Assembly (NCBI GenBank): GCA_001632425.1
Contig: KV425630.1
Location: 35,476 to 99,475 of the forward strand
Direction of reading: 5' to 3'
From: Neolentinus lepideus HHB14362 ss-1
Taxonomy: Eukaryota; Basidiomycota; Agaricomycetes; Gloeophyllales; Gloeophyllaceae
DNA length: 64,000 bases
Shown here: piece after piece, positions 1-12,560 of the stretch
How the letters are laid out: each line of letters starts with the position of its first letter
How positions within the stretch are numbered: the stretch's first letter is position 1
Notes under the pieces: generated by a model
Databases searched by the model: none
The model's input: only the letters and a program-made list of their open reading frames with translations
Told to the model about the DNA's origin: nothing
Made by a program: the position numbers and the translations under genes

Positions 1-2090
1 GCCGACACTTTGGATGGAGCAATTTTGGAAGGTTTTCCTTCGGACCAGTTGTTTCTAAGGCACCGAGCGTATTTCGGAACAATCACGGTACTCGGTTAGG
101 CATATGGCGTGCTGTGGCGGTATGTTTTCGGATGTATATTCTCATTTGTTGCATATGGCATGATTTGATAGACGAAGGAGCTTTGGACTTAGTAGATTTC
201 GGACGTTTGGGTTACTTAGTACTTTAGACACCCTGTATTCTCGGACCCCCAGCAGATCATTCCGGACCCCCATACGGGTCACCATCGAATTTAGTTCACC
301 TTTCACATCTCAAAGTCTTGCTGCGTTCAAAATTGTGTTCTAGTCGGCCTCGGCGTGAGGTCTCACGTTTGCATTGCGTCTTATCGTCTCCATTGCGTTC
401 TTACTGTGTTTTACTGCATCCGCGTTGTGTTCTATTCCGTCCTAGAGTCCTCCAGCATGGAGGAACCTTCTGAGCTATTGTCTTTCACCCTTCCGAGTCC
501 TTCCAACGGACAGCTGGTCTTGCCCAGTACCGAATATCCTCCGAGAAGCGCTGATTCAGCACCGAGAAGTGTCGTTTCAGAATTTTAGAGAGTTAGGAGT
601 TGCGTAGAGCATCTGGGTCGACTCACAGGAGATATACAGTGCCATTTAGTGTTCTGTTTTGCCTTCCTCACCTCCCCCGAGCTTAACCCTTCTGCCCTTC
701 AACTGCCGACACTATTAGACGGAGTTCCCTCTGCGTTTTCTAGGTGTTTTTGGTGGTTGTTGTGTGTTGTAGCCTGTCAACGTTCTTGGTGCTGTTCGAG
801 CTCTCTATGGAGATCGCTATCGTCTTGATAGTGCCCCGATGTCTCGTGAAATCTCCCCTCGCGGTGGGCTCCAAAATGATATGCACAGACACACGACGAA
901 ACCCATGGAAATGAGACCTAAAGTGTAGACACAACCACAAAGCAAAACACCAAAGCCCTTGGTGTCAGATGGCTGCGAGGCCCGGGGTAGCGAAGGGTAA
1001 TATAGTTCGGAGGGGATGGGTGGAGGTGAGACGTATAGTTGGGGCTAAAGGAAGGTTGGCGCCAAGTCGCTACTCGGCGGTAGTCTGTGGAGTGAAGGCG
1101 ATGCTATGCGCTATGTAGCGCTATATGCACGGCGCTGTATGGGCGCTGTATGATAGTCCTCCTGTTTGGTGCTATGTGGTCTTTGACACTCTATAGTGGA
1201 GCGCTACTGGTAGTCACTATCTGAACAGCGACGCTACGCTGGCGTACTCTGTCGCTATCTCTGGGTGAAGTCAGAGGTATGCAAGAGTACCTAAACGCGA
1301 ATCGCAAGACGGACTTAGAAAGAAAAGCTCTGATGCAAGTTTGAGATCTGAAGAGTGTGGTGAAGATGACTTGTTGTGCAGATAGTAAAGTAATGGCTTA
1401 AATACATAAGAACGACTACTCCGTGTCTGATCCTATCTACCTACTACCACGAACTGTGCCTCTGCTCAGCCTCACATCCATACGACCTGTACTGCCTTGC
1501 TCCTAATCCACATGCACCCTGCAACCAATAACCTGCGCGACCAACTCTAGCACATGCGTCGCTCCGCGGACAGGAGCCAGTCGGGTGTGTCTTGACTTTG
1601 CGTTAGGGCACGCCTCTTCGATGATCCGGGGGCGGGCTATGCTGCCGATGCTAGCGTGATGCTGCCGAAAGAGGGATAAAGGGCGGGGCTGCTCTGTGGT
1701 GCGGCGGTGTCGTGATAGCCGTGGTCGCGCCATGTGTCGATGCGCACTGCACGCATAAGGAAAGTCGCGCCAATAGAACTTGCGCTGATCCGAGGCGATG
1801 GCAGGCTGTACGCCATATGGAAAGGCACCCTGAAACACCGCCTCGGTTTGGACCGCAGTAAGAACGCCAGCCAACGCATGCCGAAATGCCGATGACTCGA
1901 CTGAATGATGCTCAATGTCCGAGCTACCGAGGAGCCGTCCTAAGTCCGCTGAGGAGCCGAGAGCCTTGTCGCTGGTGCGTAGGGTCGCTAGTGCGCAGAG
2001 TACCGACAGTGCGCTATTGAGTCGCTAAGTCGCCGTTCCCACGAAGCGCGCGGAATCGCCCTAAGTCGCGTTTTCTGGGGTCAGAAGCCA
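1..2090. repeat. Unassigned CpG-containing repeat-like sequence
   Basis: No convincing gene is visible here. Short GCGCTAT/GTCGCTA-type words recur between about 1,080 and 1,270 and again at about 1,960-2,050, and a GCGTT/TCTA-rich stretch lies at 360-460. Reading frames are short and show no recognisable domain. It may be the inner part or LTR of an unidentified transposon. Its base composition differs sharply from the CpG-poor sequence that begins at about 2,090. Confidence 0.35.
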
Positions 2091-2099
2091 ACGGGGCCT

Positions 2100-2518
2100 A
2101 TCACCGAAGCAGCAAGAGTGACACTTGCTTTACCAGCATACTCCGCAACATTAGTGGAAGCCTCAACATCCTGGGATGCCTCCTGTGCATTCTGAGCCTT
2201 CTTCTTACCACCCTTATGCTCCTTGTGTCAATCAGTGGTCTTTGCTTTCTGCACCTTCACCGCATTCTCCTTGAAGTTGCAGCTGGCCTCGGTATGACCC
2301 TCCCAGTCACAGAATGAGCAGCGTATGCCCTGTGAAGGACTAGTGGTAGAGCCAGCAGCCATAGCCAGAGAAGGTGAAGTATTGATGCCCCGAGTGAAGC
2401 ACTGAGACTCTTTGTTCTGGAATGCAGACTGGAGCTTGGAGAGGTCAAGGGAGTCGAGTAGGAGCAAGGAGGATATGAAGTTGTTGTACTCAGAAGGGAG
2501 GGCATGAATGAGAGCCAT
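2100..2518 (-). pseudogene. Ty1/Copia retrotransposon gag remnant
   Basis: The minus-strand frame reads MALIHALPSEYNNFISSLLL followed by LDSLDLSKLQSAFQN, which is typical of the Copia gag polypeptide (UBN2-type) of Agaricomycetes. A CCHC zinc knuckle of spacing C-x2-C-x4-H-x4-C follows. The frame stops at 2,228. The similar downstream reading HKEHKGGKKKAQNAQEA continues in another frame, so a frameshift is present. No integrase or reverse transcriptase was recognised next to it. This is a dead fragment, not a functional element. Confidence 0.75.
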
Positions 2519-3217
2519 AGTTTAGGGTGCAGTGCATAGTTGCTGTGAACCACCCGCTTGAGGGCTGAAGCCCAGTCAAAACATGCAATTTAAGATTCAC
2601 TTACAAGCAAATTAGATAGAATAAATCCAATTGTAACCTATTATAATCATTCAGCAATCTATTAAATCCCTGTCCCCTCCAAATCTGGCTGCCAAAATGC
2701 TTCGATTGGTGCCCTGGTGTGATTGACTTGACACATGCAATGAACAAAATGTCCATCTGCCCATGTGTGCACCTGCTTTGGTCAAATATCTCTGAGTCTG
2801 CAGGCTTGTTCCCACCACTGCCACCTGTGACTCAATCATCATGCCAATGACATCATGCATCTTTGCCTGCCTTATATCTTTGCACATGTTTGTTTTCTAC
2901 TTTACTCTTCTCTGCCTTTTGCTCTGAACATACTTGGAACACCCTTCTCTGACAGCAACTTGGGATCTCTCTGGATGGCCAATGAGTATGGAATGACACA
3001 GGATCTTGCTCAATGTGATATTGACTCTAACAACAGTAATTGTTATGGAAATGATTCAAATAGCAGTGCATCTCAGTGTGACCATAACTGTACTTGTTTT
3101 CTTGAATAAACTAGGGAGAGGTTTGAGAAGAATCCACTTTGAGTTACATTATCTGTATAGTACTTCTCTAAAATACTAAGGGAGGAAATTGTAAGGGAGG
3201 AAATTGTTGCTGCGAGG

Positions 3218-3702
3218 ATGGTTGTAATGCTACCCCTGCACATAGTGCCTCCCACACCAGAGTCCACACCTTCTGCACCTCCTGCACCTGCACCCAAGTC
3301 TGCACTCCCAGCACCTCTCACACCTGGCTCAACATATTCCATGCCTGAGTCAGTTCTCCTAGTGCCACCCACACCAAAGTCAGTGCCTTTCATGCCTCCT
3401 GTTCCCAAATGTGGACCACATCTTCCATGTCTGACTCTATGCTCCCACCACCTAGTGTGCCTGAATGCATATTGTCTGCACCTGACTCTGTGCCCCCACC
3501 ATCTCCCATGCCCACTGTGCACATTGCACCTGCACCTTCTACACCTGACTCCACTGTCCCAGTGCCTCCTGTGCCTGTGTCTGCATCCTCTGCACCCAAC
3601 TCTATGGTCCCAGCACCTCCTGCACCCTATCCAACATTGTATGTGCCTCTGTTCCTGGGCCTGCATATTCCATACCTACTGTGGAGCAGTAGTGGACATT
3701 AG
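3218..3702. repeat. Proline-codon-rich low-complexity tract
   Basis: CCT/CCA/GCACCT-type triplets repeat irregularly (for example PAPKSALPAPLTPGS on the plus strand). This gives long open frames on both strands without any domain. The tract could be the proline-rich linker between integrase and reverse transcriptase found in some Copia elements. No flanking polymerase was seen, so that origin is a guess. Confidence 0.4.
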
Positions 3703-3889
3703 GCAAGCAAGGTGCAGGGAAGTCCATGTCTATCCCAGAGACTGCAAGGACAGCAGAGTAAGTCATGCACTTCTTGTTCAGTCTCATGCTTATACATGGT
3801 TGCAGATGTGGTAGATAATGGTGTACTGGAATGGTATGTAGTATGACTGAGAGTGCCAGTTTAGCAGGGGGCAGTAGGAGGTGGGGAGG

Positions 3890-4330
3890 AGGTAATCAGT
3901 TATAATATTCTGTAATTACTAGTAATAGCTCGTAATAGATGGATGCATACTGATTAAATGGAAACACCACAGTGGAAGAAACTATTGACAATGATTACCT
4001 TCGATTACAATGTATTATATATATATTGAGGTCTTCTAGTAGAATTACATGTCAGGATTCTATTACTAGGTAATCAATGGTAATAGCCTCCAGTCAATTA
4101 TATCATGGGTTTCTTGATTACCTTCAATTACCTCACCACAATTGTGGAAAATTGACAGTAATCGACAGTAATCAAAAGTAATCATGTGTGTTATGACTGG
4201 GGCTGAAGTATTGTGAATTACCCATTTGATGGGCTGAAGCACTATTGTATGTTGAGAAACCACCTGTCTGAGGGCCAAAGCACTGTGAATGCCTGTTTGA
4301 TGGGCTGAAGATTTGCCTTTTGGGGGCCAA
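3890..4330. repeat. AT-rich tract with repeated TAATC words and AGGGC(C/T)GAAGC(A/C) segments
   Basis: GTAATC/GATTAC words recur densely from 3,890 to 4,190. GGGCTGAAGCAC and GGGCCAAAGCAC segments follow at 4,200-4,320. A related segment, GAGGGCTGAAGCCCAG, occurs near 2,560. They look like copies of one non-coding repeat family inside the Copia-like remnants. No gene is seen. Confidence 0.4.
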
Positions 4331-4867
4331 ATCCCATTGCCATCATTGAGAGTCATTATTGGGTTGTTGGAATATAGTTGGAGAGTTTTCAGAGAGCTGT
4401 TGGAATTGTTGTACATCTATTGTCACTGCCTTACACCTAATGGCCACCCATCATAGCTTGTCATGAGCATGGACTATTGGCAGGATGTTGGAGTTGGGTG
4501 ACTGGGGGGTACACCATGAGGATTCAGGGAGTGCTGGGCATCAGGGAGTGCATTCAGAGTGCTCACCCACTGTGCTTGAGGGAGTGTGTTGGATTTCAGA
4601 TTTCAGGTCAAGGTCATGGGCTCACATGTGGTTGAGAGGGGGGTGCCAGAGGTGCCCATATTGGGAATAATAAGAGAGATCATATATAAACTTGTAATTT
4701 CTAGTGTGTATGGTATGTGATTGCCCTTTGGGCAACTGACTGCTGATATGCTACATGTGCAGACACACGGGGAATCCATATGCATGAGATGGGCACAAAG
4801 GTCGGTAGGCGATAAACAGAGAGAAAGTGATAGGCAGATGTGCTTGACCTCAGGGGCAAAACACCTA

Positions 4868-4885
4868 AACCTATGCTCTGATAGA
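4868..4885 (-). other. Possible Copia primer-binding site
   Basis: Read on the minus strand, the sequence contains TATCAGAGC. It matches nine bases of the primer-binding site complementary to an internal part of initiator tRNA-Met that many Ty1/Copia elements use. The preceding bases are not the expected TGG, and no paired LTRs could be established by eye. The orientation agrees with the gag remnant further left. The match is short and could be chance. Confidence 0.3.
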
Positions 4886-5422
4886 TAGATGGGGGATGTC
4901 ATCCAACTAGTGTCAGAAGGGGAGAACGGCCTACGGACACTTCGCTAATATTCATGGGGTCAAGGACTGAAGTCGCACGCACTGAGACACGGACACCACT
5001 TAGTAAGGTGGGTGGAAGGTGGATGAGATAGGCTATGATCGTGGACACATGGGCCCTACTAAACAAAATGCGTACTTGGACACTACTGAGGCTTCTTGCC
5101 TGAACCTAGCACAAAACCACTTGGGGCTGCTAGGGTCACTGATGAATGTTTGTGGACACTCGGGTCGCGGGTACTTCTCTGGCGAAGTGGGGATGATGTC
5201 TGCTTGCATAATAGACTAGACTAGGCTTGGGTTAGCTTTACTGGTTAGGGAACGACTCACCATGGACGAGTCAATAGAATAATTAGATGAGCTGCCTTAG
5301 AGCACCAGAGACACTCAAAGAGTAAAAACATCTTTTTTGAGGTAAGCACTGAGTTTGTTACGAAGCGCATAGCAACCGGCACGCTATCTATTTGTCTTTT
5401 TCATTCCTATTGTTCCACCATT

Positions 5423-5550
5423 GCTATGGACACACATCTCGCAGGAGACGCTCCCACATTTATTGTTCTCTTTCTATTGTCTCGTTGTTATGGACACGCG
5501 TATCGTAGGATACGTTCTCATGTTTATTGTTCTTTCTCTACTGCGCATTC
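5423..5550. repeat. Two-copy degenerate tandem repeat, about 66 bp
   Basis: Two adjacent units share the pattern TATGGACACxC, TCGCAGGAGACG or TCGTAGGATACG, then TTTATTGTTCT. They are offset by about 66 bp. They lie in the CpG-containing block at 4,920-5,640, and nothing else was recognised in that block. Confidence 0.45.
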
Positions 5551-5875
5551 CCAAGTCGATAGGGATGGGTATCTAGCTTATGCATCTCGGCATCGGACAC
5601 TAGTATATAAGACCTCTTGTAAAGTAACTACTACCTTAGCTTAACCTCCTTCTGGTTATACGACTAGTTTCTTCTCGATACCTCGACGGCCCTTGACATC
5701 TAAGTCTGGGTGAACAGCATAGGTCTATTGCTATATTAGTGAGACCTATTGACAAGAACCATTTCTTGAAGAGACTTTTCCTAACAGAGTTGTACAGAAT
5801 GAGACTAGAGGGAGAGAACCCGCTATGAGCTAATGGGGGTACAAACTTGTTCTCTCACCCTTCTCCCTATCACCT

Positions 5876-6477
5876 TTATCCTGTCTCCTTCGACAAGACT
5901 CCTTCACACTGCAAACCATCCCTAAGACTTTGCCTGTTGCATCCATACCCTTGACCCTGAACACATAAGCACATCCTCCCACCAATGACTCCTACACCCA
6001 TCTGGTCCTGTTGTTGGTTAGGTGCACTCATGTCCACAATGCTCCTGAGGTGTCGAGGAAAGCTATGATCCTCATGGCGTATCCCCTGCAGTCTTAGCCT
6101 CAACTGTCCTTTCACATCTGGTAATGCACACTACCGAACCATCCATAGTAGCAACGGGTCTTCAACTGCCTTTTGTGAGTGCTTCCCTGGCCTGTCATTT
6201 CTGAAGGATAGGCCTCTACTTCATCTGTCAAGGGATCAGCGGTCTCCCATGTGCCTTTGCGATGCTTGCTACAACATGGGTAGCGAACTGCCTTGATGGT
6301 GTCTCGTGTGTTACTACCCATCAGCCCTGCTGAGTCTGATGACCTGATGTCCATGCACATTGAGTGGATATGTTCCACATGACCCTGTCTGCAGGTCGTC
6401 CACAGATAGGCCTGATGTGTGATACCATCTGCCACACCTAGCTGTCCATATGTCCATGGATGCCTCATATCTGTCAT
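5876..6477 (-). pseudogene. Unrecognised broken ORF fragment
   Basis: Two minus-strand reading frames lie almost end to end (6,477 to 6,112 and 6,115 to 5,876), and a further frame reads LVGGCAYVFRVKGMDATGK. Together they look like the remains of a coding region with frameshifts and stops. I do not recognise the family. Codon composition is TG/CA-rich like the surrounding decayed sequence. Confidence 0.25.
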
Positions 6478-6604
6478 GGATGAGGGTAGCTTTAGTTCAT
6501 CGAAATGCCATTTTCTCCAGGTGGGTTTGTCCAGTGTGTATCACCACTTGGGGCAAGCATCCACATTGTATCAATTTGTTGGATTATTTCTTCACAGGCA
6601 GCAT

Positions 6605-6760
6605 CTGGTTGTTCTTCCAAAAACATATGTTTTTATCATAAAGCAGCCACCTCCCTATGGTCCCACCAGGCTACAGGAATATATTCGCATTTTTTGGGCA
6701 TTTTTCTGAATTTATTCTGGTCAGTCACATATGTTTCTCCACAAACATATGTTTTTCCCA
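6605..6760. repeat. Dispersed AAACATATGTTT palindrome copies
   Basis: The palindromic word AACATATGTTTTT occurs near 6,620 and 6,745, and ACATATGTTTCTCC occurs near 6,727, within an AT-rich non-coding tract. They may be internal repeats of a transposon. No gene is visible between 6,480 and 10,150 apart from repeats. Confidence 0.3.
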
Positions 6761-7539
6761 TCTAGGATATTTTTCCTCTCTCCCAGTCAACCCATTTAAG
6801 CTCTATACTCCTTCCCAGCCAAATTTCCAATTTTTCCACATTTTTCCGATTTTTCCAGACACTATCCCTGTATGGTGTCCCACATTGTTATTCCCCTCTT
6901 TATAATAATACTGCTACAGCATAAGGTGAACTCCCACTTGCATGCTGCATGAATGACAGTGCTACTATCATTGCACTAGCACAAGCAATTAGCACTATAT
7001 GATGAAGGCAGCAAGAGGCAACTTACCATCAAAAGCACCAGTGCATATAACACAGCAGTCTCTTCAAACTCACAATGCACACGAGCATTAACCACCTAAA
7101 TGGCAGTGTGAAGGGAGGAGACAGAGCTAGCTAGAGATGAAGAAATAGTGAAGCAGAGATGATGTTGGACTGCAGCCGATGCTGTAATATTAATGTATTA
7201 CATGCCCAATATAATAACAAACCCTTATGCAATACCCAGGGTAGTCATTAAGGTGCAATGCATTAATGCTCTGGCTGCCCCAGAACAGCTCCTGTGTGCT
7301 GGGCTGGGTTTGAATTGGCCTGCCTGGCACCCAGACATCAAGATCCCAATTGGGCTTGGATGTCAAGTGTGAGAATGAGGCTTCTATATTGGTCTGATAG
7401 GGCTGGGACCTGCTTCTGGCCAGGAAAAATCTGAAAACATCGCAATAAATCAGAATATATTCCTGGACCTGTTTGGGACCCCTCCTGTGCTAAAAATAGC
7501 TGTCTCTATATATAAAATGCTGCAGAATGGCATTCAGCT

Positions 7540-7762
7540 GCTCATATAAAACTGGAAAAAATGCCTAAAAATGCGGAAAAATTCAGTGTAGCTCCTGGGA
7601 CCCATGAGGTCAGATGGCATCATGATATTATGTAATTATCTGCATGATATCCATCCAGCTGCCATATAAATCGAAAAAAATGTGGAAAAAATCAAGGTAG
7701 CTGTTAGGACCATCTTAGTTTAGATGCCATCATAATATTATGTAATCACCTACCTGATATGG
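7540..7762. repeat. Two-copy tandem repeat, about 112 bp, with a related copy near 9,390
   Basis: Each unit runs from CATATAAA-x-GGAAAAAATG through GTAGCTCCTGGGACC or GTAGCTGTTAGGACC to ATCATAATATTATGTAAT. A diverged copy starts at about 9,391 (CAAATAAAATCAGGAAAATG). They appear to belong to one transposon-derived family. Confidence 0.5.
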
Positions 7763-9462
7763 GAAATATTTGATGTTATACACCTCTGGAACCCATTTTC
7801 CATCCTCTTTCTGCAGGTGTGGTCTATTTCTCTATCTGGATGAGATTTCCCAGGGCTGTACCACCTCAACCATTCCAGCTATAGATATGGGACTTGTCCC
7901 ATCTGTTTGTATCAGCTACCAGCTATCTATTAGTACCAAAAATGACCAAAAACATTTTTCACACACCACATTTAAAACACTTTTTTGTGTTTTCCCACAC
8001 TAATACCCACCCCCATAAGCTGCCTTTTTGGGAATGGGGTCACCTGATATAGGGATACATTTTTACTTAAGGCACCAAGAGATTCTGATGAGCGGGTGGC
8101 TACTTACTGCTTTTGGGTAGTACTCCTCCTGCAGCCTCCCCCCAGCTACTGCTTTTGGTTCTGGTGGTCAACATCACTTCCCCCTAGTGTATACTAGTGC
8201 ACTGGAGTACACTGACTGAGTCTGCTCACATTTATTGATACCCTGCTACAGCCAGTATACCTACTGTCCCAGAAACATGTTATAATATAGCCTATGGTGT
8301 GCCCATTTGACCCTGGATCCTATCCCAGTCACCCCAAATGCTGCACAGTGTCACATTGTACTGCAAACAGCTTCTCTGACATTTTCGGATCATTTTCATT
8401 CGGGTAGTCATAACTACACTATTTGATGTCCACTCCAAAGTCTGCTTGTAGTGTTGACTACATAAAGACTACAAAATGTGTTTTGTAGTGCCTCTGATCA
8501 GTTTTCCAGCCTTCCCCTCAATTTCAGCGACTCCTAACTCTCTGATCTTTCTAATATAAGCTTCTGATACCCTTCCACATCTCCTATAATATTTTCTTTA
8601 TTTTAGGGGCTGTTCTCCTGTTCCAATATATTATACAGTGTTCCAGCTCTTATTGACCATAGGAATTAACTAGAAGAAGGATTTGAAGTCAGTAGCACAG
8701 ATGGGGATTCTGTGTCGATTTGTGTTGGAGTGATCTGATTGGTCAGTGACTGCATGTATGCTATTTGTAGGACTTGTAATGGTTTACTGGCTTCATTAGT
8801 TGGTCCATTGAGTGAGTGTGGGATACCACTGAGAGAATGATGTAGACAACATGCATTTCTGCTCAGACTTGCACACTGTTTACATCATTGCTCACCAATA
8901 ACTGGTATTTCCATTCAAAACCCAGGAAAAATTGCCACTGGCAGTAATATCACAAAAAATTGTACAACCCTGGGTGTCTGCCCATTTATGGGTTAATTTG
9001 TTTGTTTGTATCTTCCAAATGTGAGCATTATTGATATTATGTGTATGATTCTTGCATTGTACTAGTCTACTGGCTTCATTAGTTGAAATACCAAAGCTTC
9101 TCCATACCATTTCCAGCTGGTGCAGTAATCCACAATACTCTCATTTAAAAGGGGCCAATAAAGCAGTACTATTGTGATGCTTAGCTTAAAATTGGGAGAA
9201 ATGTCAAAAAGAAATGCAAAGATATTTGGCAGTCTTTCCTGGTTCTAAAAATAGCTCCAAAGTGCCAAAAGAACAGATAAGTGACCAGAAAAATAAATAA
9301 AATTGGGAAAACTGAGAATATATTCTTTGGCACCATTAGTGCTATAAATAACTATGACAAACATCTGGTATGTGGGAAAATGGCCCCTGCAGGCTCAAAT
9401 AAAATCAGGAAAATGCCTAAACATGCACAACAATTCAGAGGGATTGCTGGTGGACCCAGGTG

Positions 9463-9760
9463 GCAGCACCCTAATCAAGTAATCAGCTTCCTAATATGGC
9501 AATTCTTGAGTGGATGCCCATTTTAACTGCAATCACTTACTCTGTTTGTTTCCAGGGATGGTTTCCCATTATTACATAATCAGTTTCCCAATATGGCAGC
9601 ACCCTAATCAGGTAATCAGCTTCCTAATATGCCAATTTTTGAGTGGATACCCATTTTGACTGCAATTGTTTGCCCTGATTGTTTCCAGGGATGGTTTCCC
9701 ATCATTAGGTAATCAGTTTCCTAATATGGCAATTTCATCAGTGGGTGCCCATTTAGATCA
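9463..9760. repeat. 133-bp tandem repeat, two full units and a partial one
   Basis: GGCAGCACCCTAATCA begins at about 9,462 and recurs 133 bp later. The unit continues with CAGCTTCCTAATATG and GTTTCCAGGGATGGTTTCCC. A third partial copy begins near 9,715. Divergence between units is roughly 10-15 percent by eye. No coding sequence is seen. Confidence 0.65.
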
Positions 9761-10149
9761 CAGTTGTCTCCCCCTATTTGTTTCATGCCTTGTGTCATCC
9801 TTGTCCACCAGAACTACAGTGTAAGTTGCTCAAAACTGACCACTTGGCAATAGGCAGGACTGTGACCATATCAGGACCTTGGAACAAAACCAGTTTGAGC
9901 TGTAAACTGCATGAATCAACTCCTTTTCATAGTAGCTTTGAACCTATCAGGTCACATTTTCCAAAATCACAATTTTCAGATTTTGACCCTTCTCATATTT
10001 GAATTTGAGTCAGAGTTTGGTGGTGTTACCATATTGGATAGGAAATCTTAGCTCATACCAGTTGGACTTTCAATGTAACTCCGGATCACTGCATACAGGG
10101 CTGTATATATGCACAGACCATACAAAATGTTTAATTTAGTAATATGTTA

Positions 10150-11732
10150 TGGTTCATCATGATGTTTGCACCAATACACCGGTGTGAGCAGAATTCTTTT
10201 ACTGCAAATTCTGCTTGTTTTGCATTGAGGCCTCAGCTGAAGGAGCATCAATGAGCAAAATACACAATAGTGATGAAAATTGCACTCACCGATAGGTGTC
10301 CATATAGTGCCAAGTCTTGTGAAAGAATGCACGGATTGTCTTCATAGGACATGAGTTGAGGATCTCAGGGACAAGCTGTTTTGCAGTCAGGAATGTCCCG
10401 TCCACAGCAGCTCTCAATCCTGCCATATCTCATTCAATATAAGATAGCTTTGAAAGAAATATATAGACTTATGAGCCTTCATCCAGCCCCAGTACATCTC
10501 AATAGGATTTAATTCACAGTGAAATTTCAGCAAGAAATAACACTTGTGGTCAGCCTCTTCAATGATGATCTGGAGCAGTGGCTTCTCATCTTTGAAGTCC
10601 TGCTGTGCTGCGAGAACTTTGCACATGCAGCAGGTGTTGGATGTCAATGTGTGGAGAACATCCTCATGGATTTCCTCAGGCTCTTCGCTACCTTTGTGTG
10701 CTGCCTGCATTTCTCACATGAGGTGCTCGTGTGCTTCTTGTGATAGCTTGCACACCTGACACTCACCAACAAGTTTCCCACCATTCAGGGCCTTCAGCAT
10801 CAGGACCAGGCCACGCTCTTCCAGCACCCAGAGCATGCCCTTTGCTTGCCCACAGAATTCATAGTCAGGATGGCCAGGAGGGAGATCAGCAGGGAAGATC
10901 ATATCTTGAGGCTTTCCCCACAGCTGAGGATTTGGGTTGTCAAGTGGGATGACAGTTGAGTGCATCTTACATTGCTTTCTGCCTGGCTTGACATTCATTT
11001 CTTTTGCATTCAGTGCATCCTTCGTGAAAGCACCATGGGTGGATGACTGGTCAAAGATGAACTTGGCAACTGCATCTAGATACATGTGCTCAAATATCAG
11101 GATGGTGCATTTAACCTAGGGGACAGTCAGTTGCATGCAATGGGGAAAGTACGAATACTTACCTGAGCAATTAGCTGTTCCATATTCCACCATCCCTCAT
11201 GGTTCTTTCCTGGATAGATAATTTCTCAGGCATTGGTGCATTGGATCTGTTCACCAGGTGGGAGTCTCACATTTTTGGTAAGCTGCTGGTCAGACAGATG
11301 CAGGCATCCAGTCTGCTCAACAATAAAGTCAGAAATGTGAATTGCATGGCCTTGGACCTTCTTCCAGAGCAACATCCACCCATCTTTGATCCATAAGTGC
11401 CGGCACAATTCATTTGACTGGGCAATTGATTTGTCATGAGGCAAGGGGACATGCAGCTTCTCACCTGGACCTAATGTAGATTCAATAGGCTCAAGAGTAT
11501 CATCTGAATAAAGTTGATGCAGCCTCTCATTCTTGAAGAATTCTTTGAGAAACTGTCTGCAATATGCAATGACATCTTCACACTCATGCCCATCCACATA
11601 CATCCCCTTTTTGGCCTCTGTTAATCTATAGCCCAGCTTATGCAGCCACCTGCGAGCTGCAGACTCTGATATCTTCTGGCCACTGAGGTCAAGCCTGAGA
11701 GATGGGATGATAACCTCATTGACCTGTTTCAT
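10150..11732 (-). pseudogene. DDE-superfamily transposase pseudogene
   Basis: The first segment contains SESAARRWLHKLGYRLTEAK and MYVDGHECEDVIAYC. A later segment contains IFDQSSTHGAFTKDALNAKE, and the end contains KFHCELNPIEMYWGW. These match the Tc1/mariner-like (IS630-related) DDE endonucleases common in Agaricomycetes. Two canonical introns can still be read, at 11,162-11,116 and 10,289-10,237. In-frame TGA codons occur at 11,228-11,226, at 10,716-10,714 and just after the second splice. Each stands where CGA (Arg) would make sense. A frame change near 10,415 may be a lost intron donor. The element cannot make a full transposase. Confidence 0.85.
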
Positions 11733-12183
11733 TAGGAGGGAAGGGGTTATCTGCAGGAAGTGTCAATAGTGCAAATATTACAGTTTACACAGAATCTGAC
11801 TGACCTCTCCATCTGCGAGGATGGTTAGATAATGACGGACTGTCTGGGTGATCCCCTGTAAGTATCTATCCTATTATCCATCTATAATGATGTACTTCAC
11901 AGTAATAATGGGTGTGCATGATGCTTCCCAGAGCTGACAGGGGGTAAGGTGCAGAAACATTGAATATACTGATATAGTGTGCATATCTTCTGTGCAAAAT
12001 ATGGGCCTTTACCAATCAACCGGGCCATGGTATGGCTTGCCAACAGGTCCTGGGCCATTCAAGTCATTATCTGGTGGCCTGCTGCTGATCAGCCCCCAAA
12101 ACACCCATATCCCACCACCCTGGGGCAACTAGTATAGCTATTGACATGGAAACACTTGGTACTTGATCCTATGGTATGCCTCT

Positions 12184-12560
12184 TCAATACAAATCTGGTA
12201 CAAACCCACCCAAATGTCATACAAATCCACTCAAACACCATACAAATATGGTACAAATTCATCCCAAACCCATACAAAGATCATACAACCTCACCCAAAC
12301 CTCATACAAATATGGTACAAACCTACCCAAACACCATACAAATCCAATAAAAATTCACCCAAACACCATACAAATATTATACAACTCCACCCAAACCTCA
12401 TACAAATTTGATACAAATCCACCCAAATTCCATACAAACCCAATACAAATCTACCCACATCCCATACAAATCTGGCACAAATCTCCTCAAACACCATACA
12501 AATCCAATACAAATCCACCCAAAACCCATACAAATATGGTACAAATTCTCCCAAAATTCA
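12184..12560. repeat. Minisatellite of about 32-34 bp units
   Basis: The core CCATACAAATxx and the half-unit TACAAATCCACCCAAA recur at least ten times with spacing mostly 24-34 bp. Degenerate units trail on to about 12,680. The array lacks stops in several frames on both strands, so long ORFs here are artefacts. It lies just outside the first cellular gene. Confidence 0.8.

Noticed and set aside
3073..3666. 197-codon minus-strand frame rich in Cys, Arg and Gly
   Set aside because: Complement of the proline-rich low-complexity tract. No domain and no splice support.
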